DNA of 64,000 nt from contig UBNQ01000026.1 in the NCBI GenBank assembly GCA_900466875.1, positions 58,712-122,711 on the forward strand, written 5' to 3'. How positions within the stretch are numbered: the stretch's first letter is position 1; every line of letters begins with the position of its first letter. The notes beneath the pieces were generated by a model. That model worked only from the letters and a program-made list of their open reading frames with translations, ran no database searches and had not been told where the DNA came from. This document shows positions 55,629 through 64,000 of this stretch, piece after piece. The position numbers and the translations under genes are program-made. The DNA is from Hyphomicrobiales bacterium (GTDB lineage Bacteria > Pseudomonadota > Alphaproteobacteria > Rhizobiales > Rhizobiaceae).

Positions 55629-55937
55629 ATGGATTTGAAAGATTCAGCAGTGTCGGACACATGTGAATTGCGCCCGGTGATCGGGCTCACGCGCGGACTT
55701 CCAATCCCGGATATAGAGAGGTTGGCGGTCAACGCCATCCGGCTGCACAGGCAACTCGTCGAAAAGGCGGATCAACTGTTCCAGGCATTGCCCGAGGGTT
55801 ACCAGACGGGGAAATCAGTCGGTGGCGAGCAGCATCTCGAATACATCGAAGCGATGATCGAGATGCATGCGCAGATGAGCGCGGTCAGCACTCTTATAAG
55901 CCTTCTCGGCTACATCCCGAAGGTGTCGGTCAACTGA
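55629..55937 (+). CDS. traM: TraM, anti-activator of TraR
   Basis: 102 residues from MDLKDSAVSDTCELRPVIGL (ATG at 55629), the size of Ti-plasmid TraM. Two long helices are predicted: about residues 28-52 (IERLAVNAIRLHRQLVEKAD) and 68-95 (LEYIEAMIEMHAQMSAVSTL). TraM dimers bind TraR and remove it from DNA. It converges on traR, with 9 bp between the stops. Confidence 0.9.
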   Translation: MDLKDSAVSDTCELRPVIGLTRGLPIPDIERLAVNAIRLHRQLVEKADQLFQALPEGYQTGKSVGGEQHLEYIEAMIEMHAQMSAVSTLISLLGYIPKVSVN

Positions 55938-55946
55938 GCATTGCGG

Positions 55947-56651
55947 CTAGATGAGGCCAGCACGGATGGCCAGTGCCACCAGGTGCGGCATCGTATGGAT
56001 CTGGAAGCGCTTTCTCGCCTCTTCAAGTTTGCTTTTCACGGAATTGTATTTGACGCCTTCGAGATCGGCAGCTTCTTCCATCGTCTTGCCGACTGAGATC
56101 CAGTTGAGGTACGCGGCCTCCTTAGGGTCAAGCCAGGCCGGATGCTGTGCAGTCGGCGTTAGGGGCAACAGGGTCATGCGGGTGTGCAACTGCCCAACAG
56201 CCGCGGCGGCCGCGATAGGATCGATATCGCGCTCCAGATCAATAGAGGGCTTTTCGGAAGCCAGCGTGAACATGGAAGTCGATCCGTTGGCAGCTCTAAT
56301 GGGAATGGTGACCCCGGAGCGGATCCCGAAATCCGCTGCCTGGTCGAAGAACGCTCGCTCCTTCTTCGACAGGCGTCGCCGATCATGCTCTCCACTCCAC
56401 GTAAAGACCCGCTTCAGCGACTTTGCGCGGTTTACGATCGGGTCGATGGCCTCGAATTTTCGCTTGAAATAGATCGAGCGCCATTCGGCCGGGTAATTTG
56501 ATGAGGCGATGGTATGACCCGGTCGGATGTGAAGATAGGCGTAGCCGGAGAAGCCCGCCTGTTGAGTGACATGCATGAGAGCATCATTTAGAACATTCTC
56601 GTCGCCCCGAAGCGCAGCAAGATCGATGAGCCTGTCCAGCCAATGTTGCAT
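55947..56651 (-). CDS. traR: TraR, quorum-sensing transcription activator (LuxR family)
   Basis: 234 residues. The N-terminal autoinducer-binding domain contains [20 protein letters not shown] and FTWSGE, carrying the Trp/Tyr/Asp ligand-contact residues of TraR. The C-terminal LuxR HTH is [20 protein letters not shown] followed by [20 protein letters not shown]. It binds the tra boxes at 2481, 2571, 49450 and probably 55325 when bound to the TraI signal. Antagonised by TraM, encoded convergently. Confidence 0.94.
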   Translation of the reverse strand: MQHWLDRLIDLAALRGDENVLNDALMHVTQQAGFSGYAYLHIRPGHTIASSNYPAEWRSIYFKRKFEAIDPIVNRAKSLKRVFTWSGEHDRRRLSKKERAFFDQAADFGIRSGVTIPIRAANGSTSMFTLASEKPSIDLERDIDPIAAAAAVGQLHTRMTLLPLTPTAQHPAWLDPKEAAYLNWISVGKTMEEAADLEGVKYNSVKSKLEEARKRFQIHTMPHLVALAIRAGLI

Positions 56652-56735
56652 GTTTTACTCCGTAATCTCAGTTGGGACAGGTCGCCAGCATATCTCATCA
56701 AAGGTTATAGCTTATACGACACAATCCTAGACCGA

Positions 56736-56876
56736 ATGAGCCTGAATCTTCCCTCCCGAACGGGGCTGCTGGTGATCAGCAGTGCACAAGCTGCGCAGGT
56801 CGCCAACTTACTGAAGTTGCAGGGTTTGCTGGGCCGCATCGAAAACCGACGAAAGAATTGGGACGGCGCGGCCTAG
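56736..56876 (+). CDS. Very small open reading frame upstream of traR, uncertain
   Basis: 46 residues from MSLNLPSRTGLLVISSAQAA, reading away from traR. It is plausible as an amphipathic peptide but has no clear family. An in-frame upstream start would give 77 residues. The surrounding 56652-56922 region otherwise appears empty apart from the traR promoter. Confidence 0.25.
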   Translation: MSLNLPSRTGLLVISSAQAAQVANLLKLQGLLGRIENRRKNWDGAA

Positions 56877-56922
56877 CCAATTAGCGGCCCTCTTACCGCG
56901 CGTTCTGAAGCGAAATGTGCTA

Positions 56923-57765
56923 CTAGCGATCTCGAAAACGATGCGCGTTCTTCATTAGGCGCGCGAATGCGCCTTCACGATCGGTCGTCATCTCATACGA
57001 CTGATGCATCAGGTGAAAGCCCATGTCCTGTACCACTGCTTGCTTCCAAGGCCTGGACAGGATTGCGTGCGTTAGATGACGGGTCATCTTAGACCGTTCC
57101 ATCATCATTCCGGCGATCTCCCGAGCCCGGGGCAGCAACTCTTCACGTGGCAAGCACTCATTTGCCAACCCAAGTTCCACAGCGGTGCGCCCGTCGATGC
57201 ACTGGCCAGTGTAGGCGTAGTAGGCCGCTCGCTTAACGCCTATAGTCCGCTGAAGGATTAGCGCCATTCCATCACCCGGAGGCGTACCGCCAAGGAAATG
57301 TGGATCAAAGAAGTCAGCGTCTTCTGCACAAAGCGTAATGTCGCAAAGCGTCGCGAGTTCGCAATGGGTGCCAGGACCGTTGATTATACCGATCGTCGGT
57401 ATATCGATGTTGAATACCATGTTTTCTATCAGACGCCTTGAGTCGTGAAATAGTGCCAGTTGCTCTTCGCGATCCCATTCGCGAAATGGCTTCGTCCACA
57501 CCTCGGGATTACCGATTTGCCAGCGATCCCCGGTCCCCGTCACGATAAGAACTTCGTTTTTGCGATCTCGCCCGATATCGATCCACGCTTCGCGCCAAGC
57601 ATGATGAGCTTCCCAGCTATGAACCGCGGGTCCTCCCTCGTGATGAAACCGGCACTCAATAACGCCATTCTCTCTGGTTAGGGCGATAAACTTCTCGTAC
57701 GACCATTTGTATTGTTCAAATGAACTGCAATGGCTGGCTTCTGGGAAGCTTTTCTGTTCCGACAT
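56923..57765 (-). CDS. Enoyl-CoA hydratase/isomerase (crotonase) family protein
   Basis: 280 residues. Crotonase-fold features: NEVLIVTGTGDRWQIG near residue 75, then IPTIGIINGPGTHCELATLC (the oxyanion-hole segment) and GTPPGDGMALILQRTIGVKR. The segment GGPAVHSWEAHHAWREAWID is shared with some beta-diketone-hydrolysing members. Substrate not predictable. The gene stands alone, leftward, downstream of the traR region. Confidence 0.85.
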   Translation of the reverse strand: MSEQKSFPEASHCSSFEQYKWSYEKFIALTRENGVIECRFHHEGGPAVHSWEAHHAWREAWIDIGRDRKNEVLIVTGTGDRWQIGNPEVWTKPFREWDREEQLALFHDSRRLIENMVFNIDIPTIGIINGPGTHCELATLCDITLCAEDADFFDPHFLGGTPPGDGMALILQRTIGVKRAAYYAYTGQCIDGRTAVELGLANECLPREELLPRAREIAGMMMERSKMTRHLTHAILSRPWKQAVVQDMGFHLMHQSYEMTTDREGAFARLMKNAHRFRDR

Positions 57766-57838
57766 ATCTAGTGTCCTCTCTTTGATTAGATGAAGAATTC
57801 AAGGTAGATAAATTTGGAAATATGCCGCTGTTCGGACC

Positions 57839-58186
57839 TCACAAATCCAAGGTGTCCTGACACGTTTTGGAGAATTTATGGACGGATTCGCGTAGGCAGC
57901 TTTTGATCCTGAGCGGATTTAACCCGCCACAGATATTCTTCATCTCCGCCTGGCACATCTGGGCAGTATCCCAGAAAATTTGGCATGCTGGAGAAAGTTT
58001 TTCTCGATTTTGACGGGCGCACTGGGAGATGCTGTCAGGCGATAGCCGCCATGGTCGAACGCAAAGCGAACGTATCTCCGCGCCGCACGCCTCTTTGACG
58101 GCAGGTGACGGCGAATTTGCCATCGCTGCTTGCGAGCACATGCCCAACATACCGCTCAGTACGAACCGCATGAAAAGGCGATGCAT
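57839..58186 (-). CDS. Secreted Cys-rich repeat (GLG1-like) protein
   Basis: 115 residues from MHRLFMRFVLSGMLGM; longer in-frame starts up to 58285 exist but place non-signal sequence first. A signal peptide (FVLSGMLGMCSQAAMANS) is followed by two Cys-rich repeats (ACGAEIRSLCVRPW ... QCARQNREKLSPAC, then MCQAEMKNICGGLN ... SCLRESVHKFSKTC), a pattern of small periplasmic GLG1-type repeat proteins common in Rhizobiales. Function unknown. Confidence 0.7.
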   Translation of the reverse strand: MHRLFMRFVLSGMLGMCSQAAMANSPSPAVKEACGAEIRSLCVRPWRLSPDSISQCARQNREKLSPACQIFWDTAQMCQAEMKNICGGLNPLRIKSCLRESVHKFSKTCQDTLDL

Positions 58187-58306
58187 TGAGTTGTATTCGG
58201 AACCGCCTAATCGCCATTTTAAACGCTTATGCATCACCATGTGCTCGATCTCTGTTGTTTCGTGACGGCGGCATGGCGTATTCATGAAGCTCCCTCAGCA
58301 CAGCCA

Positions 58307-59251
58307 TTACTTTGATGCACTTGGTTTGACTTGGTTGTCCGTCCATATTGGTGGCGCTCCAAACCGACTGGCGATCAAGCCAACCAGACCTGGTGAGCGC
58401 CCAAAGGTCTCGCACGCGGCGTGCTTGGGTGTGCCGCCGAACCAAGACTGGACGCGATGTGCCGAAGGCAGCGAGAGACTGGAGCCATTTCGATCCTGAC
58501 CGTCGACTATGAGATTCGAAAACTCGTTCCCAAAGGTGGCTGCTAGCGTGTAAGCATCCCCGACCTGGGATACTCGCGGCGTGTTTGAAATCGAGTTGGC
58601 TCCGCGTGCCCAGACTGCCGCTGCAAGCTGATTGCCTGAGTGGTCAACCGCTTCCGCTTCAACAGCAATGCCGCCGAGCCCGATTGGCAGGCGTGGAGCC
58701 GCTATCGGAAGTGCAAATCCGGTCCCGAGGGTTAATGCCGCCGAAGCTCCCGCTGCGACCTTGTCCGTTGGCACGAGATCTGTGACGACAGCACGAACGG
58801 TCATGTCGGCGACCAGCCCGTAGGGCACCATCTCAAACCTATCGCTGAGTGATATACAGAGCGCGCGATCGAGGATGTTCGCAACCATCCTTCGATCATC
58901 TAGGGATCCTACCCGCAAGGCGGCATCATGGGTGAAGCTCGCAGGAATGATCGTAGCTGTCTTCAATCGTGACAGAGCTACGCGGTCAACATATGTGCGC
59001 CGCTTCGATAGGGTGCCTTTCTCAGGACTGAGACGACTGTACGAGCTTAGCGTGCCGCCCTCTTTCAGAGGCACGGGCGTACATGCTGTAAGCAACGGCA
59101 TAGCCAAGAGGAAAAAAAGCCGAGTACGGCACGGCGATACCAATCCTCTACCAAGACGCGACGCGTGATCCTTGGTGAAACGCTGCCTGCCCGATCCGGA
59201 CCTTATCGCAATTGTTTGCGCGGTTTCGCGTCTCGCCGTATAAAGTCCCAT
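58307..59251 (-). CDS. Lipoprotein, DUF3313-like
   Basis: About 314 residues if started at the ATG overlapping the monooxygenase stop. The signal part RTRLFFLLAMPLLTACTPVP with lipobox LTAC is about 45 residues in, so the true start may be later. The mature part (LSSYSRLSPEKGTLSKRRTY) resembles DUF3313 lipoproteins, whose members are outer-membrane-associated and of unknown role. Probably cotranscribed with the FAD monooxygenase gene upstream. Confidence 0.68.
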   Translation of the reverse strand: MGLYTARRETAQTIAIRSGSGRQRFTKDHASRLGRGLVSPCRTRLFFLLAMPLLTACTPVPLKEGGTLSSYSRLSPEKGTLSKRRTYVDRVALSRLKTATIIPASFTHDAALRVGSLDDRRMVANILDRALCISLSDRFEMVPYGLVADMTVRAVVTDLVPTDKVAAGASAALTLGTGFALPIAAPRLPIGLGGIAVEAEAVDHSGNQLAAAVWARGANSISNTPRVSQVGDAYTLAATFGNEFSNLIVDGQDRNGSSLSLPSAHRVQSWFGGTPKHAACETFGRSPGLVGLIASRFGAPPIWTDNQVKPSASK

Positions 59252-60546
59252 CAACGTTCGGCACCCCGGCCCGCGGGCTCAATCGGGCTAAAAGGCAGCC
59301 TCTCTGTTGCAAGTCTAGTCGCACCCTCCGATTGCAGCGAGACGGCGGTTGGAAAACGGTATTCGTGGATATAGGCAGGCGTTTCCTTGCCCTGCATCCT
59401 TGAGATCAGCGCATTAAGCGGCGGCGACAGTAGCCAGTTACGAGTGATAATACCCAATCTGGTGCGAGGCGTAGATAGCCCCGTAAACAACTGCTTTTGC
59501 TTTTGCGCCACCAACGGGCGCTGGGCAGCTTCGTAGCCTGTCAAGGCTGCGGAAGAAATACCATGAGTGGCCAGTTCTCCTGCGAGCCGGTAAGCGCCGG
59601 TTAATGCAAGAAGCGCACCTGCACCTGACGCAGGTGAAGCGCAATATGCGGCATCGCCGACGAGCACCACCCGCCCCGACGACCATGATGGCATCTGCAC
59701 TTGAGCGAGCGCATCAAAGTAGAAATTGGGAGCGCTGTCGGTCTTCTCAAGCAATGCAGGTACATGCCAGCCGAGACCCGTAAAGGCTTGCCGAAGCAAA
59801 TCGCGCTGTTTATCGACGTCGCGGTAATCGTAGCTGAGCGGAGTGTCGCTGCGGAACATGAAGTTGATCTGTCCAAGTCCAGGCTCGGCACGGAAGATTG
59901 CGGCGGATTTTCCAGGCTCGTTGTAAAACGTCACCCAGCCGTGTTCACCCATCGGAAGATCGACGTTCAGAAAAGCAAAGTAGTGCTGCTTGAATTTTAA
60001 AAACTCTTCTTCTGCTCCGAACACGGAGCGACGAACGCTCGAATGCAGCCCATCCGCGCCGATAACGAGATCAAATCGTCTAGGACGCCCTTTTGCGAAG
60101 GTGACATCCACCCCGCCTTCATCTTGTTCGATGGTTTTGATCGTTTCGCCAAATATGTAATTCACGTCATTCTCGGTCGCATCGAAGAGCAGTTCCGCAA
60201 GATCGCCCCGCTTGATCTCCAGATCCTCGGAACCCACCATCCGTTCCATCGCCTCAAATGGCATTCTCGCGCGTTCTCGATCGCGGTGATCGACGAAGCG
60301 CATGCCCTCGATTCTCAGCACCTTGGCACGAACGGCAGATGTGAGGCCCATTCTCTCGACAACGGCGAGCGCTTCGGACCTTATATCCACGCCGTTTCCG
60401 CCGCGGCGCAACTCTGGCGCCTGCTCCACGATGGTCACATCGAAACCGGCGCGGACAAGCCAGAAGGCGGCTGTCGGTCCAGCGATACTGGCGCCGACGA
60501 TCAGAACTTTGGGCCGGTTTCCGGCAAAACTATCAGATTTTGACAT
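59251..60546 (-). CDS. FAD-dependent monooxygenase (PHBH fold)
   Basis: 431 residues. The FAD-binding GxGxxG-type motif is VLIVGASIAGPTAAFWLVRA near residue 15, the DG motif is FDLVIGADGLHSSVRR near residue 160, and the GD motif is VVLVGDAAYCASPASGAGAL near residue 300. This is the class-A flavin monooxygenase layout, related to aromatic hydroxylases and to TetX/rifampicin-type enzymes; the substrate cannot be told. The gene is divergent from a TetR regulator, which probably represses it. Confidence 0.88.
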   Translation of the reverse strand: MSKSDSFAGNRPKVLIVGASIAGPTAAFWLVRAGFDVTIVEQAPELRRGGNGVDIRSEALAVVERMGLTSAVRAKVLRIEGMRFVDHRDRERARMPFEAMERMVGSEDLEIKRGDLAELLFDATENDVNYIFGETIKTIEQDEGGVDVTFAKGRPRRFDLVIGADGLHSSVRRSVFGAEEEFLKFKQHYFAFLNVDLPMGEHGWVTFYNEPGKSAAIFRAEPGLGQINFMFRSDTPLSYDYRDVDKQRDLLRQAFTGLGWHVPALLEKTDSAPNFYFDALAQVQMPSWSSGRVVLVGDAAYCASPASGAGALLALTGAYRLAGELATHGISSAALTGYEAAQRPLVAQKQKQLFTGLSTPRTRLGIITRNWLLSPPLNALISRMQGKETPAYIHEYRFPTAVSLQSEGATRLATERLPFSPIEPAGRGAER

Positions 60547-60598
60547 ATCTCATGCTCCTGCATATAAGATACACGTCGCATCCTATCTCGCAGGAGTC

Positions 60599-60617
60599 AA
60601 GATGCGGCTCGCATCTT
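60599..60617. promoter_or_regulatory. Palindromic operator for the TetR-family regulator
   Basis: AAGATGCG-GCT-CGCATCTT is a perfect 8-3-8 inverted repeat. A partial copy (ATAAGATACACGTCGCATCC) lies about 35 bp to the left. Both sit between the divergent monooxygenase and TetR genes. A possible ATG at 60602 falls inside this palindrome, so the ATG at 60632 is the better start for the regulator. Confidence 0.65.
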
Positions 60618-60631
60618 ATTTTGAGGTCGTA

Positions 60632-61225
60632 ATGGATACAAAGGCGCAAAGACGACGTGGCCCTGAGTTGGACGAAGCCATTCTTCAGGCTGTCTGGGAT
60701 GAGCTATCGGCGAAAGGCTATGGTGGATTGACGTTGGATTCGGTTGCGAGCCGAGCCGGCACTAGCAGACCAGTGATCCATCGTCGGTGGAAAAGCTTAA
60801 ACGACTTGGTAATGGCAGCCTTAGCTCGCTACGTAGCCCTCAACCCAATTTCGATTACGGATCAGGGCAGCGTCCGCAGCGAGATGGTACTGCTACTGAA
60901 GCGGCTTTCAGACCGAGCTCAACCTCATTTGATGCGGATTCTCGTTGATATGCGTGAGGACCTGTTGAAGCACAACCTGAGTTTTGTCGATGTTCCTAGC
61001 AGGATCGGTGAACATGGACTGGTTGCCGAGATCCTGGAGCGTGGAGCAAATCGTGGTGAAATTGACCCCGTACGCATTACCCGGCGAATTGCCTCCTTAC
61101 CTATCGAGCTAGCGCGTCACGATATGCTAATGACGCTTAAGCCTCTCTCTGACGAAAGCATCGAAGAAATAATTGACGAGGTCTTTTTGCCTCTCGTTTT
61201 GCGAACATCGCATGCCACCAGATGA
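60632..61225 (+). CDS. TetR/AcrR-family transcriptional regulator
   Basis: 197 residues from MDTKAQRRRGPELDEAILQA (ATG at 60632), with TGAGG upstream. The HTH is GGLTLDSVASRAGTSRPVIH followed by RRWKSLNDLVMAALARYV (about residues 28-65). The C-terminal ligand-binding domain is helical. Divergent from the FAD monooxygenase, it probably controls that gene and itself through the palindrome at 60599-60617. Confidence 0.9.
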   Translation: MDTKAQRRRGPELDEAILQAVWDELSAKGYGGLTLDSVASRAGTSRPVIHRRWKSLNDLVMAALARYVALNPISITDQGSVRSEMVLLLKRLSDRAQPHLMRILVDMREDLLKHNLSFVDVPSRIGEHGLVAEILERGANRGEIDPVRITRRIASLPIELARHDMLMTLKPLSDESIEEIIDEVFLPLVLRTSHATR

Positions 61226-61358
61226 TGCAAACGCCGATGGTCGGCAACGATGATCTGCGTGTAGCATCGGGACATGCCAATCTCCAAAACGAAGCCAATG
61301 AAATCATTGGCAAGTCGCACTTCATCCTTGAACCCACACGGCTACACACAATGTGACG

Positions 61359-62979
61359 GCAAGTTTGGAATGTCCGCCGGCCTGCAAAGTAGAAATGCCC
61401 GAGAGGTCGCCGCATGGGACGAGGACCAGCCCCGATCTGAGCGGCTGATCCCGGTTGCAAGATCAGATCGGGGCGGGTGGCAAACACACCTCTTCGGCTT
61501 TAGCTTTGAGGCTATTCGAACGAGCATTCACTCTGCGGCTTGCTGCCGCAACAGTGCCTTCTCATGCCGCGCGATGATCGCCGGATCGTTCATGTAATCT
61601 GTCCGGGGACCGGGTTTCCGGCCACGCGGTTTATAGCCGATCTTCTCGCTGTTGGTCTTTACGTCCGGCTTCGACTGCTGATCCTGGCGTTCCTTGATAT
61701 AGGCCAGAACGTCACCCAGTCGCTTGTTCTCCGTGATCGCCGCATGCGTCACCCGCTGGTCCTTGTCGAACACCGTGTAGGGCAGGGAATACCCTTTCCA
61801 GCGCACGTCGAGGCGACCATCCGCATAGGCATAGGTCTCGACATAGCGACCGACTAGCCCCCGCGTCACCTCGGTTTCCTGCAGCATGATCCGCTTGCGC
61901 TCGAACGAAAACGCCAGCTGCGCTCCGACATAACGTTGCTCGCGCTTGCACAGGATCTCCGCCAACCGATCCGGCCCCAGATTGATCGGCCGGTGCAGAT
62001 CATCGGACCGGGCAGGGACCACCGCAAACCGCCTATTGTAATCCTCCATGAAGCCCGGCAAGAACGCATTGCCAGCCTCCATGGTGTCGATGCCAGCCAG
62101 CCGCAGCTCCTTGACCAGCCGATCCTGCAGCGTACGGTTCATCCGCTCGACACGACCCTTGGCCTGGCTCGAATTTGCGCAAAGAATCTCGATGTTTAGC
62201 TCGCAAAGTGCACGCCCGAACTGGGTCATTCCCTGACCACCCCTGGCATCCTTCTTCGCCACCCGAAAAACCGAATGCTTGTCCGAATAAAAGGCAATCG
62301 GTGCGCCGTGATGCTGGAGATACAGTTCCAGCGCCTCGAAGTAGGTAAAGGCACTTTCCGAGCGCACAAAGCGCAATTGCATCAACCTGCCGGTCGCATC
62401 GTCGACAAACACCAGCAGCGAGCAAGGCGGTCCGCGATCCTCGAACCAGCGATGCTCCGACCCATCGATCTGTACCAGTTCACCATAGGCCTCGCGTCGA
62501 AGCCGCGGCTGATGAAACGTCCGCCGTTGCTTGCGTGACAACCACAGTCCGGCTTGCGCCATCCAACCACGCACCGTCTCGCGCGACACCCGCAGACCAT
62601 CACGTTCAGCCAACTTCTCCGTCGCCAACGTCGGACCGAAATCCGCATAACGTTCGCGCACCAGCGTCATCGCATAATCCCGAACGCCGTCGCTGATCCG
62701 GTTGTTCGATGGCCGGCCGATCGCCTTGTGCCGGATCGACGCCGCGCCGCCAGTCCGTATCCGGTCCAGAAGTCGGCGCACCTGGCGCTCGCTCAGGTCA
62801 AGCACATGCGCCGCTGACACCGTCGTCATCCGTCCGCCGACGACCTTCGACAGAACCTCGATCCGCTGCAGATCGCGCTCGCTCATCGCTATCAATCCCA
62901 TCTGCAATCTCCCAGGTATCATTCAGACCCGGGGAGTGTGACATTCCAACTTTGCAGAAACAGGACATTCTAACTTTGC
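61359..62979 (-). mobile_element. ISNCY-type insertion sequence
   Basis: About 1.62 kb with one transposase gene. Both ends carry two tandem copies of a GACATTC-AACTTTGC-type motif: on the right GACATTCCAACTTTGC (62940-62955) and GGACATTCTAACTTTGC (62963-62979). On the left, inverted, the same motif appears at 61359-61375 and 61382-61398. The exact outer base and any target duplication are not determined. Confidence 0.75.
61528..62901 (-). CDS. ISNCY-family transposase (DDE)
   Basis: 457 residues from MGLIAMSERDLQRIEVLSKV. N-terminal HTH (VSAAHVLDLSERQVRRLLDR), then an integrase-like catalytic core with Asp in ELVQIDGSEHRWFE, a second Asp at FYSDKHSVF, and Glu in AKGRVERMNRTLQD. The C-terminus is basic (KPRGRKPGPRT). 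An upstream in-frame start at 62922 adds only seven residues. Intact length suggests the element can move. Confidence 0.92.
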   Translation of the reverse strand: MGLIAMSERDLQRIEVLSKVVGGRMTTVSAAHVLDLSERQVRRLLDRIRTGGAASIRHKAIGRPSNNRISDGVRDYAMTLVRERYADFGPTLATEKLAERDGLRVSRETVRGWMAQAGLWLSRKQRRTFHQPRLRREAYGELVQIDGSEHRWFEDRGPPCSLLVFVDDATGRLMQLRFVRSESAFTYFEALELYLQHHGAPIAFYSDKHSVFRVAKKDARGGQGMTQFGRALCELNIEILCANSSQAKGRVERMNRTLQDRLVKELRLAGIDTMEAGNAFLPGFMEDYNRRFAVVPARSDDLHRPINLGPDRLAEILCKREQRYVGAQLAFSFERKRIMLQETEVTRGLVGRYVETYAYADGRLDVRWKGYSLPYTVFDKDQRVTHAAITENKRLGDVLAYIKERQDQQSKPDVKTNSEKIGYKPRGRKPGPRTDYMNDPAIIARHEKALLRQQAAE

Positions 62980-63017
62980 GTGCTGGTTCCAGCTTGAATG
63001 CAACGCTGCTTGAAAAG

Positions 63018-64000
63018 CTACACGCATTGCCGTTCAAGAGCCAATAGATGTCGGCCGAACATCTCTTTCGGTGTCTGAAACCCTAAGCACTTGCGCGGCG
63101 TGTCATTCAGTCGGTCACATAGAGAGCGGATCTCCTGATTGCTGACCTCAAGCACAATCGTTTCCGGTGGCAGGTAACGGCGGACGCGCTTGTTGGTGTT
63201 CTCCACCGTCCCTTTCTGCCAAGGCGCCTGCGGATCGCAAAACCAGGCTGCCGTTCCCATGCCGCGCTCCAACTCGCGCCATGAGACGAATTCCAGCCCT
63301 CGATCGAATGTCAGGCTCTGGCGGGCCAGTGCGGGCAGGGGCGCCAGATGGCGGATCAACTGGCTCATGATTGGCTTCGATCGCCTGTCGTTGTTGCGAA
63401 ACAGCAGGGTATAGCGGCTCTTGCGCTCGACGACGGTCGTGATGTTGGCGGCACCGTGTTCCTTCCTGAAGATCATCAGATCTGCTTCCCAGTGACCGAA
63501 CTCGCTTCGCGAATTGATCGCTTCCGGCCTGTTGCGAATGGCGCATTCCATAGGAAAGACGAGGCTTCTGGGTTTGCGTGCGTATCGCGATCGGCGCTTG
63601 CGGCGTCGCTCAGGCAGATGCCGGCCCAGCTGCTGATCCTGACCCTCCTGGGAATAGACGTACTGGTAGATTGTCTCATGGCTCAACCGAGCGGCTGCGC
63701 CACTGGCAAGCCGCAATCGACCAGAAATCTGTTCCGGCGACCAGCCGTCCTTGAGGCGATCGATAACGGCTGCACATAGACTGGGATCACGCAGTAGCTT
63801 GCGGTATCTGCGCCGCCGGTCAGATGCCATTCCATGCGCTGTGACGTGCCAGTATCCTTCGGCGATCGGAGCCTCGCGGTCGTGCCAGAAATTCCGTCGC
63901 AGCTCCCGGCAGATCGTCGACCGGTCGCGGCGGAGGGTACGTGCGATCTCGGCCTGACTGATCTTCTTCTCATACATCCGCGAAATGATGCGGCGTTCGT
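63018..64000 (-). CDS. IS30-family transposase (5' end cut by window edge)
   Basis: At least 327 residues; the frame stays open to the window end (ERRIISRMYEKKISQAEIAR), so the true start is beyond 64000. HTH KISQAEIARTLRRDRSTICR, catalytic core FGHWEADLMIFRKEHGA with the first Asp, TFDRGLEFVSW with the second Asp, and KGTVENTNKRVRRYLP with the Glu, as in IS30. It lies about 40 bp from the ISNCY end, so the two elements are adjacent or nested. Confidence 0.92.
   Translation of the reverse strand, partial: ERRIISRMYEKKISQAEIARTLRRDRSTICRELRRNFWHDREAPIAEGYWHVTAHGMASDRRRRYRKLLRDPSLCAAVIDRLKDGWSPEQISGRLRLASGAAARLSHETIYQYVYSQEGQDQQLGRHLPERRRKRRSRYARKPRSLVFPMECAIRNRPEAINSRSEFGHWEADLMIFRKEHGAANITTVVERKSRYTLLFRNNDRRSKPIMSQLIRHLAPLPALARQSLTFDRGLEFVSWRELERGMGTAAWFCDPQAPWQKGTVENTNKRVRRYLPPETIVLEVSNQEIRSLCDRLNDTPRKCLGFQTPKEMFGRHLLALERQCV

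Noticed and set aside
1..64000. CRISPR array, tRNA or rRNA genes
   Set aside because: No regularly spaced repeats and no tRNA- or rRNA-like sequences were noticed on either strand.

Overview
The window reads as part of a conjugative repABC plasmid from a member of the Rhizobiales (Rhizobium/Agrobacterium/Sinorhizobium type). The evidence is a repABC operon with a counter-transcribed RNA signature between repB and repC, a quorum-sensing-controlled trb/tra system (traI, traR, traM, and four copies of a TraR-box palindrome), a Q-type oriT between divergent traA and traCDG, and a rhizobial plasmid hallmark gene (DUF1612/RHE_PE00001 family). No rRNA, tRNA or CRISPR array was seen.

Layout. 1-2.4 kb: start of the trb operon on the minus strand (traI-trbB-trbC-trbD-trbE, trbE cut by the window edge). 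2.4-6.5 kb: repABC with two tra boxes in the traI/repA intergenic region. 6.6-46.2 kb: a roughly 40 kb accessory block lying between the replication and transfer modules. It holds a STAND NTPase with an N-terminal nuclease-like domain (Avs-like), a tyrosine recombinase, an HxlR regulator and an NmrA-type reductase, a Tn402/Tn5053-like tniABQ plus resolvase transposon, a nucleotide-handling cluster (FAD/GAF fusion, DUF3850, P-loop kinase, NUDIX hydrolase and an AvcD-type anti-phage dCTP deaminase with a partner gene), a large overlapping operon of a cytosine-C5 methyltransferase, three DptF/DptG/DptH-like restriction genes and vsr, an AbiE-type toxin-antitoxin operon with a frameshifted third gene, two genes with HEPN-type Rx4H motifs, and a DUF6615 nuclease-like gene. 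46.2-56.7 kb: the transfer module (WGR protein, traG, traD, traC, oriT, traA, traF, traB, traH, traM, traR). 56.9-61.2 kb: metabolic genes (crotonase, Cys-rich secreted protein, DUF3313-like lipoprotein, FAD monooxygenase with a divergent TetR regulator). 61.4-64 kb: an ISNCY element and an IS30-family transposase cut by the window end.

How it works together. TraI makes an acyl-homoserine lactone, TraR binds it and the tra boxes upstream of traI/trb, repABC, traA/traCDG and traM, and TraM restrains TraR; copy number and transfer therefore appear to be co-regulated. The accessory block is best read as a defence island carried by the plasmid. Its most striking element is the methyltransferase-DptFGH-like-Vsr operon: it has the gene order and P-loop layout of the phosphorothioate-dependent DptFGH restriction module, but it sits with a cytosine methyltransferase and no phosphorothioation genes, which suggests that base methylation may play the self-marking role. 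Functions in this block are inferred from motifs and gene context, not from database searches.
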